Under the pieces are notes generated by a model that made no database searches, was not told where the DNA came from, and saw only the letters and a list, made by a program, of their open reading frames with translations. Below, piece by piece: positions 20,573 to 33,195 of a DNA stretch of 64,000 bases. Positions within the stretch are counted from its first letter, which is position 1; every line of letters begins with the position of its first letter. Source of the DNA: Roridomyces roridus (Eukaryota; Basidiomycota; Agaricomycetes; Agaricales; Mycenaceae); assembly GCA_029378245.1 (NCBI GenBank), contig JARKIF010000092.1, positions 1 to 64,000 of the forward strand, given 5' to 3'. Both the position numbers and the translations under genes were made by a program.

Positions 20573-21466
20573 ATGTCGTGGGTAAAGATTCCTTGCATCC
20601 TGAACGCCATGATTGGCCTCCAGATCGCTGTAACGCCCCCTCATCCTCCACCGCCCATTTGCGAGCAGCTGTCGACCCCCTTCGAGGCAGTCCTGAGGCA
20701 AAGGTGGGGCCCAGTTGTCGTCAAGGTGAGTTGGCAATACTTTTCTGTTCTCTGGTTGACGACGCGTGCCTAGTGCCTCTGCTGGAGCACAGCGCTTCTG
20801 GAGATGACGGCCATTTATGCGAGTCACTTTGCTCATCACCCAGGCGCCCAGAAGATACTCGCGGTGTTGGTGGTGAACGGAAGAATTGACGAGATGGATG
20901 CCTCGCCCTTGTCCGTGCCCCTATGGTCATCGTGCCTCTTATGCTGAAGGTTGGACAGGTTTTTCGTCGGAATAGCACTGACGCTACTCGGGGCGTCTCT
21001 GAGATATTGGTATGATCTAGTCTCCCAGCTGTGCTCTCGAGGACTAATGGCGTGACAGGTGCTACCGCGAGCTTGGCCCCGTAGGTGCTATTTGTTGATC
21101 ACATTGCTCGAGTCTCAACGAGGACAGCTATTCACATTTGAAGCGAGTATACGGCCCAACCATACACTCGTACAGACGGGCCCATATCGATATGTCAGGC
21201 ACCCCGCGACAACAGGCCTCCTTCTCACAATCTCCGGCTACTGCTGCTGGAACACGTCCCGGGGTTCGTGGCTGCGCGAATGTGGCGCATTGCACACCTG
21301 GATCGGACTGAGCTTGGTGGCTGTTTATGGGGTGATCGTGTTGTGCATTACAACGGGCCTTGTGCTCAGAATGTCTTTGGAGGACAGAGCCTTGGCAGGA
21401 AGATTCGAGGAATGGGACAATTATAGTCGGCGCGTCACATACAAACTTGTACCAGGAGTTTTTTAG
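20573..21466 (+). CDS. STE14: protein-S-isoprenylcysteine O-methyltransferase (ICMT)
   Basis: ER membrane enzyme that methylates the C-terminal prenylated cysteine of CaaX proteins (Ras/Rho family, mating factors) using S-adenosylmethionine. It starts MSWVKIPCILNAMIGLQIAV. Exons are small: after an intron near 20727-20773 comes LCWSTALLEMTAIYASHF, then SLRYW, CYRELGP and LFTFEASIRPNHTLVQTGPY joined across two introns at 21010-21058 and 21081-21128. The C-terminal half has the family signature GPYRYVRHPATTGLLL, two hydrophobic helices, MSLEDRALAGRFEEWDNYSR, and the end YKLVPGVF. The middle exon around 20,900-21,000 has an uncertain join. The gene lies 52 bases upstream of MGS1 on the same strand. 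Confidence 0.85.
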
Positions 21467-21518
21467 TCTTTCACCAACGTCACGAAAAGCGTGATCTAAG
21501 TCACGGCACTCCTCTTCC

Positions 21519-23208
21519 ATGATTACTTGGTGAATTATCCACGGATTCCCTTTCGCTGACTGACTGGCTGCAGTCCCATCTGTGCGCAGAAAGTCTCTGA
21601 AACGACAATCAACCAGCATATCGACGCTGGTTGTCCATCTCCCTCCAATAGCCAGTCTAACAATCGAGCCAATATTGCACCCATATTCAATCTCAAGTCC
21701 TCGCAGACACCGGAGAAACGGCCCGCAGAACAGCACCCAGACGTGCCACCGACTAAACGCGCAAAGGAGACAGTAACTCCGCTCGCAGAAGTCTTGCGTC
21801 CAAAAACCTTGGACGACTTTGTAGGACACAGAGACCTCGTCGAATTTCTTACTCAAGGCTTGGGAACCAGTTCATTTATCCTCTGGGGGCCCAGCGGATG
21901 CGGAAAGACCACACTCGCAAAGCTCATCGGAGCTCAATCCAATGCCATATTCAAAGAGCTCAGTGCCACAGTTGCCGGTATCAACGAGGTTAAAGCAGTC
22001 GTCGAGGCGGCCAAGGCTGCCAAGGTTGCTGGACGGCGAACAATTCTCTTTCTCGACGAGAGTAGGTGTTTCCCATTTGTAATTCTCTATGATTGACATA
22101 TCCAAGTCCATCGGTTCAACAAAGGACAGCAAGTGCGGGTTTGTATTCCCAACACCGACGGTATTAACTTAGTATAGGACATTTTTCTCCCCTTTCTTGA
22201 ACGGGGCTACATTCAGTTGATTGGATCTACGACTGAGAATCCGTCATTCAAGCTGGTTGGCGCACTACTCAGCCGCTGCAGGTGAGGTTGTTCCCTTCTT
22301 TTTAGACGACTTTGACACATTCTGCACAGAGTTTTCTCCCTACAAAGACTCCAAGATGACGATATTCGGGCAATTCTCGACGCGGGTCTAACCCGAGTGT
22401 CTTCTCCGGTCAAACTGACCGAGAAGCTCTTCAAAACCATTGTCGCTTTATCAGCGGGCGATGCTCGCGTCGCTATTTCCCTTCTGGAGGTTGTAATCAA
22501 AGTGCCTAGTGAGTTTGGAGAAGAAAAGTTGCTGGCGTTGCTCCGCCAATCCGTGGCGACTTCATACGACCCAGCGGAAGATCACTATGATATGATATCT
22601 GCTTTGCACAAGAGTGTGCGTGGTTCTCAACCAGACGCTGCACTTTATTGGCTCGCTCGGATGCTCGCGGGCGGTGAAGATCCCACATTCATCTGTCGTA
22701 GGATGATTGTCGCCGCAAGTGAAGATATTGGTCTAGCAGATAATCAAGCACTCCCACTGGTAAGAGACATTGCGGCAATTTTCTTCTCTTTTTAGTTTTT
22801 TTCCAGGCAGTGGCCACACTGCAGGCCTGCCAAAATATCGGCATGCCAGAATGCCGCATTAACCTGGCCCATCTTGTGGCCTATCTGAGCGAAGCACCCA
22901 AGTCCACCCGCTCGTACGAAGCGTATAAACGGGCAGAAGCTGCCGTATCCAAAGACCCGTCGCTACCGGTTCCCCTTACAATGAGGAACGCGCCTACCAG
23001 TCTCATGAAAGAGCTGGGTTATGGTAGGAATTACAAGTACAACCCCGAGTATCAACATCCCGTCGACAACCAATACCTTCCTTCCGAGCTGGAGGATGCA
23101 GTTTTTTTGGAAAAGGCGGGTCAAATCACCGGCACATGGGATGAAGAAGCGTTGGTGGAATGGGAGACTCGGTCAAACGGGGGGGAACCGTGGCAAGGAA
23201 GAAAGTAA
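21519..23208 (+). CDS. MGS1: MGS1/WRNIP1-type AAA ATPase with UBZ finger
   Basis: DNA-dependent AAA+ ATPase of the MGS1/WRNIP1/RarA group; acts at stalled forks with PCNA and polymerase delta and binds ubiquitinated PCNA. The first exon is just 11 bases (atgattacttg); joined over a 45-base intron it gives [13 protein letters not shown], then INQHIDAGC, a complete C-C-H-C UBZ4-type zinc finger. Downstream are the Walker A motif [13 protein letters not shown], Walker B ILFLDE completed across an intron by VHRFNKGQQ, sensor [14 protein letters not shown], the arginine-finger region LLSRCR, and the family C-terminal domain ([51 protein letters not shown]). About six exons. Without the micro-exon, annotation would start later and lose the finger. 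Confidence 0.93.
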
Positions 23209-23219
23209 TTGTACATATC

Positions 23220-24761
23220 TTACAAACCAGTCAAAAATGAACCTACAACCTCCCAAAATTTCTCTGTTTCATCCACCATCGGGAGATGGCCCGCACCAGG
23301 AATTTCAGCATAGGCAACGTGAGCGGCTGGAGTAGTCGCGTTCCATTGGTCGCAAAGTCCCTTCATCCCGGCAGCCACTTTGCCTCCACCATCCAACGCG
23401 CCTGCGACGAGTAGTATCTTATTTTCGCCGCTGGCGTTCGACGCCAGGAGGTCAACGCCATCCTCGGCGCGCGATTTGATGAGATCGTACTGCATAAGCG
23501 CGCCAGCACCCAGCTCAAATCCAGGGATAGTGGTGGCTTCAATCATCGCCTTGATCATTTGTGTACGTGAGCTGCGGGTGCCGTTGGTTGCGCACGGGGA
23601 CGGAGCAGGGAACCAACGATCGACTGTGGCGGTCGCGAGTGTGGCAATACCATCCGTTTTGGCGAGCGCGATACGACCTTGCCAGGCTTCGGCGTTGCCT
23701 GGCGCAGTGCGCGGTCCCGTGTCGCAAGCGATGATGCTCCTGGTCATGGTCGGATAGAGGGCCCCGAAGGCCAGAGCTGCCGCTCCGCCCTGGGAAACGC
23801 CGATAACGCTTTTGGCTTTGCCGCCAGGTATCAAAGCAGAGATGAGGGCCGCAATGTCATGGGCGAGGATAGGGATGGTGCACGGCGCCGGGGGTGTTGC
23901 AGAGTGTCCATGGCCTCGCTGAGCGTGAAGCAAAATATTGAAAGTGCCGTTGAATGGCCAGGTAGTATGTCCTCTGGGAGCGAGAACAGCAGGGATCAGC
24001 CAATCCCACATGGTCTCGTCGGTGAGCAGAGAGTTGGCGAAAACGAGCCACGGGGCGTCTGGATGGGTGACGAGGGTAACGGCGTGGATGTGGCCAGAGT
24101 CGATGGGGACTGTGTGCTACAAAAAGTCGTTACATAATAGCGAAGATAAAGAGAATATGTATACCTCGGTACGGTCGACGGGCCATGGAACGAGGTCATC
24201 CGATTTGCCCGCTACATCCAGCGACACTAGGAAACGGGATACCATGTTGTATGACGCGACAATGGCGGCTGCCTCGACGAGCAAATCGTCGGCATCGAGT
24301 TGACTGGATTCGGCAAAAACTTTGAGTTGCTCCTGGAGGGCGGAGGTAACATGAGCAGGAACGCGGACTTGGGTGGTGCTGTAATCGGCGAATGCAAGAG
24401 CTGCAGCCTGAAGAGGCGAGAACAGTGCAGGAGGGGCCAACGCAGTTGTATCGCGAATTGCCCAGAGTTGAGTTGTGTCGAGACCATGGGATCGTCCGAC
24501 ATGCTCGTGATGAATCCATTCGAAAGCGGCGTGGTTGCGAGCTGCGACACGGAGAATCATCAGCTCACGCACATCGCCAGGGAGATGCCCTTTTGTGCGA
24601 ATAGCGCCCAGTAGAGTGTTCCATCCCTCCGCGACAGGGGGAACATGGAGGAGTGCCCCATCCAAAGGAGTCAGTCCACGGACGCCCCGGCGCTCACGGA
24701 TACGGTCAGCAATGGGAGATGTGCCTTGTGGCGGGAAACGGCCAGGAATTAGGCGTGACAT
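23220..24761 (-). CDS. carboxymuconolactone decarboxylase-alpha/beta hydrolase fusion
   Basis: Two enzyme-like domains in one frame across a single ~48-base intron. Residues ~30-195 (MSRLIPGRFPPQ, VRELMILRVAARNHAAFEWI, HHEHVGRSHGLD) are an AhpD-like carboxymuconolactone decarboxylase domain without the CxxC of peroxidase relatives. The C-terminal ~290 residues are an alpha/beta hydrolase: WLVFANSLLTDETMWDWLIP, nucleophile elbow GVSQGGAAALAFG (Ser), VAGALDGG (candidate Asp) and PGAGHLPMVDETEKF (His). Together they resemble 4-carboxymuconolactone decarboxylase plus 3-oxoadipate enol-lactonase of the beta-ketoadipate route, which are fused the other way round in bacterial PcaL. The substrate is unproven. 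No other aromatic-degradation gene is adjacent. TAA at 23220-23222. Confidence 0.8.
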
Positions 24762-24909
24762 GGAGGAGGTGGGATAAGCTCCTTATCTAGTATCTGAAGA
24801 CAATCGTTCAGATCACGTAGGAAGAGACATGATTTGACCATCACTTGATCTCAACAACTCATCTGAACGACTGTCATTCACGCAACGCTACTGGAGAGGC
24901 TGTTGTGAA

Positions 24910-27900
24910 ATGCAAGTCGATACTCGTCGGCCAGGTCGCCAAGATACCTTTGACCTCCGCGGGCAGATTCACGCAGACGCAGACGACGGCGGTCGCGCTC
25001 ATGTTCATGCAGAAGCGGCAAACTACGGCAGCACGGATGACGAGGAACATTCCGTTCTCGAGGACGACTCGGACGGGGAAGACCACGAAGAATACATGGA
25101 CGAGGATGATGATGGTTCCTCCTCATTATCCATTCCAAACGAGTCTATCGACTTTGACCTCGTCTATTCTCTGCACAGTTTCGCCGCCACTGTAGAGGGT
25201 CAAGCCAACGTCGTCAAGGGTGACAGCCTCTTCCTTATGGATGATAGCAACAGCTACTGGTGGCTTGTTCGCGTGCTCAAGACGCAGGAGGTTGGATACA
25301 TCCCTGCAGAGAATATTGAGACCCCATTTGAGCGTCTCGCCAGACTGAACAAGCACCGCAACGTCGACGTGCGTCCGTCTTTGCCCGTCTACCTCTATAT
25401 TCTCTCAATCTCCATCTCTAGCTCGCGTCTGCTACTCAGTCTGAACTCCAGATGGAGCTCAATGTTTCTGCCGACCGCCTTCGCAATGCCATGTCTGGTC
25501 CCCAGCCGAATTCATCCTCTCCGTTACCCCCGACGAATGCCCCGCGTATAGGCAACACTGTACCGAACCCTCTCGGCAACCGACGCACTCTCGCATTTTC
25601 CCACTCTCTCAGTGTTCATCGATACCCGCCTGCTGTCTGGAACGAGGATGAATGGCTACTCGAGCGCGAGGAACGGCGTGCTGCCAGTATGCACGAACGC
25701 GAGCAGGAGGGCGATTATGATTATGACGACGCCGAGTTTGTTGATGATGAAGATCCAGAGGAAGAGTGGGAGGTTGGCGCGTACGAGGCCGAGGATAGGG
25801 AGCTGGCAGACGAGATGATAATAATGCGGCGAATGTCAGAGGCGGCACAAGCCAAAGACGCGAATCTATTACTACAACAACAACAACAGAAGCAGCAGCA
25901 GCAGCAGCCACCGCAACCAAGGATCCCACCCCCAATCGAACCCGACGATGGGATGAGCTGGGAGGATGGCGCTGTTATGGCACGACAAAATCCGGTTCCC
26001 ATCGCTGCCCAACGCGAGCAAACAGAGACATCTCAATTGCCGCAGCCGCAGCAACAACCACCGCTTCGCGCGCCCCGCTCATCTGAGCGCTTAACACCCG
26101 ACATTGCAGAGGCGACAGAGACCCGCAAAGTCACGGTGACCCCGTCGATTGTCCGAGACGCCGATGCCCAGGAACGCGAACGTTCCGAGCGCGAAAAGAA
26201 ACGCTTGCGGGAGGAAGAGGAGGAGGAGGCTGCTCGAAAGCGTTCAAAACCCAAGGCGGCGGATGTCAAGCCTACCCCCGTCGGCGCTGCCATGGGCGCT
26301 CCCGTAAGCTCCGCGAGTATTGCCAAAGCCCCCGCCTCTTCGGGCGGCAAATTGCGCAAGGAACGCGATTCTGTTGTCGATGACGACAAGGACAACAAAA
26401 AGAAGAAGGGTGGCGTGTTTGGTAGCCTCTTCAATCGCAAGAGCAGCAAGGAAAAGGAAAAGACCAAGAGCTCTTCTATTGGTTCTGAGAGTGAACTCGG
26501 GACCAGCGCAAGAGGATCCGAGGAATCCGGCCGTCGACCCTCTGATGGTGTCATGTCTCCGACCACTGCCGTGGCGATGCAGCAGCAGCAGCAGCAACAA
26601 GTGGCCAATCTCCGCAATTCGACGGACCCCAAGCGAATTCAACAATTGGAGCAGCAGAGGGATCAGCAGGGCACTCCTCAAGCAGCTGCAACGCAACTGC
26701 GGCAGCGTGATCAGCAGCAACAAGCGTTATACCAACAGTATCTAAATCGTTCACCGTCATCCGAAGTGCAGTCATCTTATGGTCTGCAGTCTGCATCTGC
26801 ATACATGAATAGCAGTAGTACTCCACCGAGCGCTTTCAGCCCTCCATCGGGTGCACGTCCACGCCCTGGATCTCTTATTCTCACACCCTCAGCTTCGGGC
26901 GACGGACTGGGCGTCCCTGAGCTGAGTGTGATCCGCGTGTTTGCCGGCAACAATCTGCAGACCGAGGCTACATTCAAGACCGTGTTGTTGAACGCGTCCG
27001 CCACCTCGGCCGACTTGGTTCGGCAGGCGGTCGGCCGTTTCCGTCTGGAGAATATGGACAGCCGGGAGTATTATCTAACTGTGAAGCAAGTCGAAGGATC
27101 CACTGCGGTCTTGCGGGATGATGAACGACCACTCATCGTCTTCGAGGGTCTGGTCGAGAGCGCGCCTCGGGTCAAGAGAAGCAGTGTCGGCAGCGTCAGC
27201 TCCATCTCAAGTAACCTCTCCATGCACCCGGCCATCAGGAAGCTCGAGATGAATGACTTTACCGATGACTCGGCCGTCAAATTCTACCTCAATCGCAGAG
27301 GAGGGGAAGATAGCGGCAATGAAAGTCTTGACGGTGCAGACGACACTTTTGTCGCCGAGACTGTCGATGGGGAAGATGAAGGGGAAGGTCAAGGTCGCAG
27401 GTTTTTGACTGTATCGACCGACGGTGGTGCCAACGTCCCGCCCGAGCGATTCATGTCTCCGTCTTTCAGGTTTCCTTTGCAACTCGTCATATACCCAGAC
27501 GACCTTCCCGACGACATGGTCTTTGACTCTCTCACAGAGGCAATTGTTTTCAAGGATACATTGAGGGAGCGTGGACGGCCCCCTGTTTCCTCACCGGGAA
27601 TCTCGCAGACTCTTCGGCGCAAGGTGTTTGTGTTCCCCAAGAATGTCACTGTGGCGGAAGTAATCGAGATTGGTCTTGAACGATTCGGAATCGAGGAAGG
27701 GGTGGTTGATGGTGGTGACGAAGTGGAGGACAAACTCTCCAAACGGCGCAGTGCAGTTCGTGTGCGATATGGACTAACTGTTGATACAGGCAATGGCCAA
27801 GGTTCGTGTATTCATTTCTCGAGATTACTTGGCGGACACTCATCATCCCCAGAACGCGAGCTTTCGCCTTCTACCAGGGTAACAGACGCATTCCCTCGGC

Positions 27901-29134
27901 CGCCAGCCTATCGGACAACTGATCGGCAATCAAACAAACGACGTTCCGTCGATTCGTCCCAAATCCTGGGGACAGTAGACGATGTTGCTCCAGATGACCC
28001 GGTCTTCATTCTTCGTCGGGCCACATCATATCGCCCTTCGACAACCAATGCCCGGCACCGCGTTTCTGCCGCGCTCGATGAAATTGCTCTCCAAAAACTG
28101 CATCGCGACTCGGCTTCGAGTGCTAGTTCGGATTCGCGAGCGGACCCTACCTCCGGAATCTCTCTGGCAGCCATCATTGCTGCTCAGCGCGAGGCAACGC
28201 GTGCAAACCAACGAGCTATCCTTTCGGCTTCTACCAATTCAGTTCGGGGCATGGATCTACTTCTCCCGGGTAACGCTATGATACGCAGTGCACGCTCCAA
28301 CACCGAAGACAAGATGCGGTATTCTTATGTTCAGCCCGACGGAGAGTCTTACGACATAAGCGATATTGTCGAAGAGGAATGGCGGGACAGTGATGAGAAG
28401 CATGATGTACTCGAGGGCGTTCTGGGTCGCAACAAGGATCGGATAGGCGAAAAACTTGATCGCGTTCTGAGCAAGATCCAGGGGGGCGGTCCTCGCCAGC
28501 AACAATCCGCCAATCCTGCTCCAGCGTCGCGTTCAGCTTCGCCTGCGTCTCAATATTCCGATGCGCCACGGTCACGGTCTGTCACTCCTGGCTCTGCTGG
28601 ATTGGTTCCAAGATCTAGCCCCCCCGTTGAAGATGCGCGGCTAGGCATGAGACCAGGTACCGTCACGCCCACTGGCGGGAAACCTTCCACAACCTTGCCC
28701 GTGGCGGCCGGGCGGCGGCAGCCTTCCATCACTTCTGTCCTGTCGGACGATGTGTCCGGCTATGCGACACCCATTGCTCCTTCATCTCCCGATAGTCCTT
28801 TGCGAACACCGACTCCCAAGCAACCGCAGAAACGTTTGGTCATACCCCAGGACGATTTCGGTATCTCTCGAATGATGGCAATTATTGACTTCCGCGGATC
28901 TGTGCGCCGCAAGTCGGCACCGCCCCTTGATGCCGTCGACGAGATGTTGTTTGGTCGGCCGCTGGAGATCGACTCTCTGCATCCCAAGATCAGGCAAGTT
29001 TATGCCGAGGCGGCCAAACAGATGGATGAAATGGACAAGGTGAATACCTGTCTACTAGCACTTGGCTTTCATTGACCTCTTGCCCACAGCTGCTGGATAG
29101 CTATCTAGAAAATAATATTAATGGCCGTATTTAA
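24910..29134 (+). CDS. BUD14: SH3 and Ras-association domain cell-polarity protein (Bud14/Tea4-like)
   Basis: Large scaffold. After an acidic start (DDEEHSVLEDDSDGEDHEEY) comes an SH3 domain: IDFDLVYSLHSFAATVEGQA, DDSNSYWWLVRVLK, GYIPAENIETPFERLARLNK, as in Bud14/Tea4, which recruit type-1 phosphatase and formins at growth sites. An intron follows KHRNVD and rejoins at LASATQSELQ. The middle is low-complexity with poly-Gln tracts (about 25,878-25,910 and 26,577-26,600) and a charged RSEREKKRLREEEEEE helix. A ubiquitin-like RA domain begins LSVIRVFAGNNLQTEATF and includes FRLENMDSREYYLTVKQ; a second RA-like half includes RRKVFVFPKNVTVAEVIEIG. After a last intron (29041-29090) the end LLDSYLENNINGRI is likelier than reading on to the stop at 29075. 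Conserved RA plus SH3 is typical of basidiomycetes. Confidence 0.85.
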
Positions 29135-29208
29135 TGTGTACTTACGTAATTGACACTCGTGACAACTACCGCGACTCTTGCTTCGTACCGACGCGTCCTT
29201 CCCAGTTG

Positions 29209-32200
29209 ATGTCGGATATCCGACTCACTCCTCTTCTTAAATCTACCCTGAAATATCAGCCACTGCCAGACCAAGATACGCCCCGTCCCACCTCTTCCAC
29301 CATGCGCCCAGCAGTCGCCGCCGCTACCGCCTCCACTTCACGCCTCAAGAAGACTCCCAAACGACACGACCGGTATACGGATGACCCAGAGGAAGAAGCC
29401 GGTCTGCTGGCAGATGAGACGTTAGAAGAAGAACGAGCGTATGAGGAGGAGGAACGCAGGTTGGAGGCTGAAATCATCGAGCCAGTGCGTGCTGTCCTGT
29501 CCACACGAGGCCGTCTGAACTGCTTTCTAGCCACGAAATCAACGAGGTTTCTTCAAGTCCCGATCCCAAGTCCCCAAGGATGCATCCAGAACAATTCCTT
29601 TCCGACCGCCAGGTGGGCGATGATACATCTTGGCAGTGCTGGCTGGCTCACTTGCTGCAGACAAGTTCCAGGCGCGGTTTCCTCCAAACATCGTTCGGAA
29701 CCAGAAATACAACATATTCACATTTCTGCCCATCGTATTCTATGAGCAGTTCAAATTCTTCTTCAATCTATACTTTCTCCTCGTCGCCCTCTCACAGTTC
29801 ATTCCCGCACTCAAGATTGGATTCATACTGACATATATTGCTCCCCTCGCTTTTGTTCTATGCGTCACCATGGGCAAAGAGGCATACGACGATTACAAAC
29901 GCAACCTGCGTGACCGCGAGGCCAACTCCCAAAAGTATCTCGTCCTGGACCCGCCATCCGGCTCGGAAACTTCTTCGGCTCTCGAGAATGCTTATATCGC
30001 AGCACATGCCAACACACGCGCCGTTCCCTCTTCTTCCCTCCGTGTCGGCGACCTCATTCGTCTCGAGAAGAACCAGCGCGTGCCAGCAGATCTCGTGCTT
30101 TTGCATACGTCGGACACAGCCGGTACTTGCTTCATCCGCACGGACCAACTTGACGGGGAGACGGATTGGAAGTTGCGCGTTGCTGTGCCCGAGTGTCAGA
30201 AGCTGGAGGAGAATCAGCTCACAACACTGGACGCAGAGGTGTATGGTGCGTCCCTCCCATGGGCCTGGTTTTCGCCAAATAACATGCCGACAGCGGACGC
30301 TCCGATCAAAGATATACATTCCTTTGTCGGAACCTTCACACTCAACACTCCACCCGTGCACGCTATGCAAAGCATGGAGTCTGTCCCACTCAATCACATC
30401 CCTTCGGTCGCGCCACTGACGGCCGAGAATGTTCTTTGGTCGAATACCGTCCTTGCCGCTGGCTCTGCGATCGGACTGGTCGTGTACACTGGCTCCGAGA
30501 CCCGCGCGGTCATGAACACCAGCCACCCTGAGACCAAGGTTGGGCTACTGGATCTCGAGATTAATAATCTTGCCAAGGTGATATTTACTTTCTGTGCGGA
30601 ACCGTCAAGAATTAATCCGTGGACAGATTTTGTGTACCGTCACCTTCGTGCTCTCTGTCGTTCTCGTCGCATTAAACGGCTTCCGAGGACCGGCTTATAT
30701 TTACATCGTTCGCTTCTTGATTCTGTTCTCGTCTATAATACCCATCAGGTGCGACCTTTTCTCCTTGTCATCGTAAACTAACGAACTCCCCAGTCTCCGA
30801 GTTAACCTCGACATGGGCAAGACAGTATATGCACACCAGATCATGACTGACCCCGAGATTCCTGAGACTATCGTGCGGTCGAGCACCCTCCCTGAGGAAC
30901 TTGGACGAATCGAATATCTGCTGAGCGACAAGACCGGTACACTGACGCAGAATGGTAGGATTTTCTGGTTGAAGCTTGCCTAGAAAATGAACATTTGCTA
31001 GAAATGGAGATGAAGAAGCTGCACATGGGGACCATGTCCTACGGATTCGACTCTATGGACGAGGTTTCGCATCAGCTGGCGGTCGCCTTTGGTGCGGAGA
31101 AGGGTTTGGGCCACAGAAAGACAGGATCACTCGCTACCGGCGCGCAACTTGCGACTCGAGGAAGAAGAGACATGTCTTCACGAGTACGGGACGTCGTTTC
31201 AAGTCTTGCCCTTTGCCACAACGTCACCCCAGTAACCAACGAGGATGGCTCGGTCACATACCAGGCCTCTTCCCCCGACGAAGTCGCAATCGTTACCTGG
31301 ACAGAGTCGATAGGTCTCACCCTTGTTTTCCGAGACCGAACTCGCATCGAATTGCAAACTCCATCGGGTGAACGCATGTCGTTCGAAGTCTTGGAACTCT
31401 TCCCCTTCACCTCAGAGTCAAAACGTATGGGGATCGTGGTGCGCGATGGACAAACCGGCGAGATCACATTTCTGCAAAAGGGTGCGGACGTGGTCATGGC
31501 ACGGATCGTACAACGGAACGACTGGCTCGAAGAAGAGACGGCAAATATGGCACGCGAAGGCCTTCGTACACTTGTCATGGCGCGAAAACGTCTTTCCGCA
31601 CAACTGTACAACGATTTCAAGACACAATATCATGCCGCCAGCATCCGTTTAGAAGGACGCAATGAAGCTATGGCGCGAGTTGTAGCAGAGTGCCTAGAGC
31701 ATGATCTGGAGCTACTCGGTCTCACAGGCGTCGAGGATAAACTCCAGGACGAGGTGAAATCGACTCTTGAGTTGCTGAGGAACGCCGGCATCAAGATCTG
31801 GATGCTCACAGGGGACAAAATTGAGACTGCGCGATGCATTGCCATTTCGACAAAGCTCGTTGCTCGGAATCAGTATATCCACGAAGTTGCTAAACGTAAG
31901 CTCTCTCAAGAAACATTCCGCCAGCTGACCTGGTATCGCAGTGAAAACTGCAGATGCAGTCCGGAATGAACTCGAATTTCTCCAATCGAAACTTGATTGT
32001 TGCCTGGTTATCGACGGCGAATCTTTGCAGGTGCGCTGCCTTACTTCTGAGCGGCCTACATGACCGACCATCAGTAGCTGTGTCTCGACCTCTTCAAGAA
32101 CGAGTTCATTGAAATCGCAACCAAGCTTTCTGCTGTTGTCGCCTGCCGCTGTTCCCCAACGCAGAAGGCCGATGTAGCGCGTCTCATCAGGAAGCACACC

Positions 32201-33161
32201 AGGAAACGAGTGTGCTGCATTGGGGACGGCGGTAACGACGTTAGCATGATCCAAGCTGCTGATGTTGGTGTGGGCATTGTTGGCAAGGAGGGAAAGCAGG
32301 CCTCTCTGGCGGCTGATTTCTCTGTTACGCAGTTCAGTTTCCTCACGAAACTCTTGCTGTGGCATGGACGCAACTCGTACCGGCGCTCAGCCAAACTCGC
32401 TCAGTTTGTCATTCACCGCGGGCTCATCATTTCTGTCATGCAGGCCGTATTTTCGGCCATCTTTTTCTTTGCACCGATCGCACTCTACCAGGGCTGGCTC
32501 ATGGTCGGATATGCAACCGTGTATACCATGGCACCTGTGTTTTCCCTCGTCCTGGACCGGGATGTCAGCGAGGATTTGGCCATCCTATACCCTGAATTAT
32601 ACAAAGAGACAACCAAGGTGAGATTCTTGATACTGAGAGGAGACAACTGTTTAATCAGATAATGCCAGGGTCGAGCACTCTCGTACAAGACGTTCTTCCA
32701 GTGGCTTATGATCAGCGTTTACCAAGGTGGGTGATTGTCTATCGTGAAGACTCTTTGCTGACTTGCCGGTAGGCGCGGCCATTATGATCATGTCCCTCGT
32801 CCTGTTTGAGACTGAATTCCTGCACATCGTGTCCATCTCTTTCACCGCACTTATTCTGAACGAGCTCATCATGGTTGCGCTCGAGATAACGACCTGGCAT
32901 TTGTACATGGTCATTTCAGAGATTGTTACACTCTTTTTCTACGTGATTAGTATCGCGTTCCTGCCAGAGTATTTCGGTGCGTCAGACCAGTTTTCCGATG
33001 GGAGACCCTACTGAGCCAAATTGCAAGATCTTACCTTTGTCGTGACACTCGGCTTTGGGTGGAAAGTGGCTGTGATTGTCGCTCTCAGTGCTTTACCGCT
33101 CTACATCATCAAACTAATCAAGAGTCGAATCGCACCAGCGGCCTCTAGTAAATTATTGTAG
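29209..33161 (+). CDS. NEO1: P4-type phospholipid-transporting ATPase, Neo1-like
   Basis: Flippase of the Neo1/ATP9 branch, which works without a Cdc50 partner in Golgi and endosome membranes. The start is either 29209 ([20 protein letters not shown]) or 29302 (MRPAVAA). An acidic coiled segment follows, then introns lead to [20 protein letters not shown] and [20 protein letters not shown]. Catalytic motifs: [20 protein letters not shown] (actuator), [12 protein letters not shown] with the phosphorylated Asp, [28 protein letters not shown] and [20 protein letters not shown]. Helices fill the last third, ending [20 protein letters not shown] and a short basic tail. Roughly ten exons. It is one of the longest genes in the window and looks intact. 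The stop TAG is at 33159-33161, 35 bases from the convergent ELL-like gene. Confidence 0.92.
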
Positions 33162-33195
33162 AGTATATACAAACGGGATATCTTATACAAATTGG

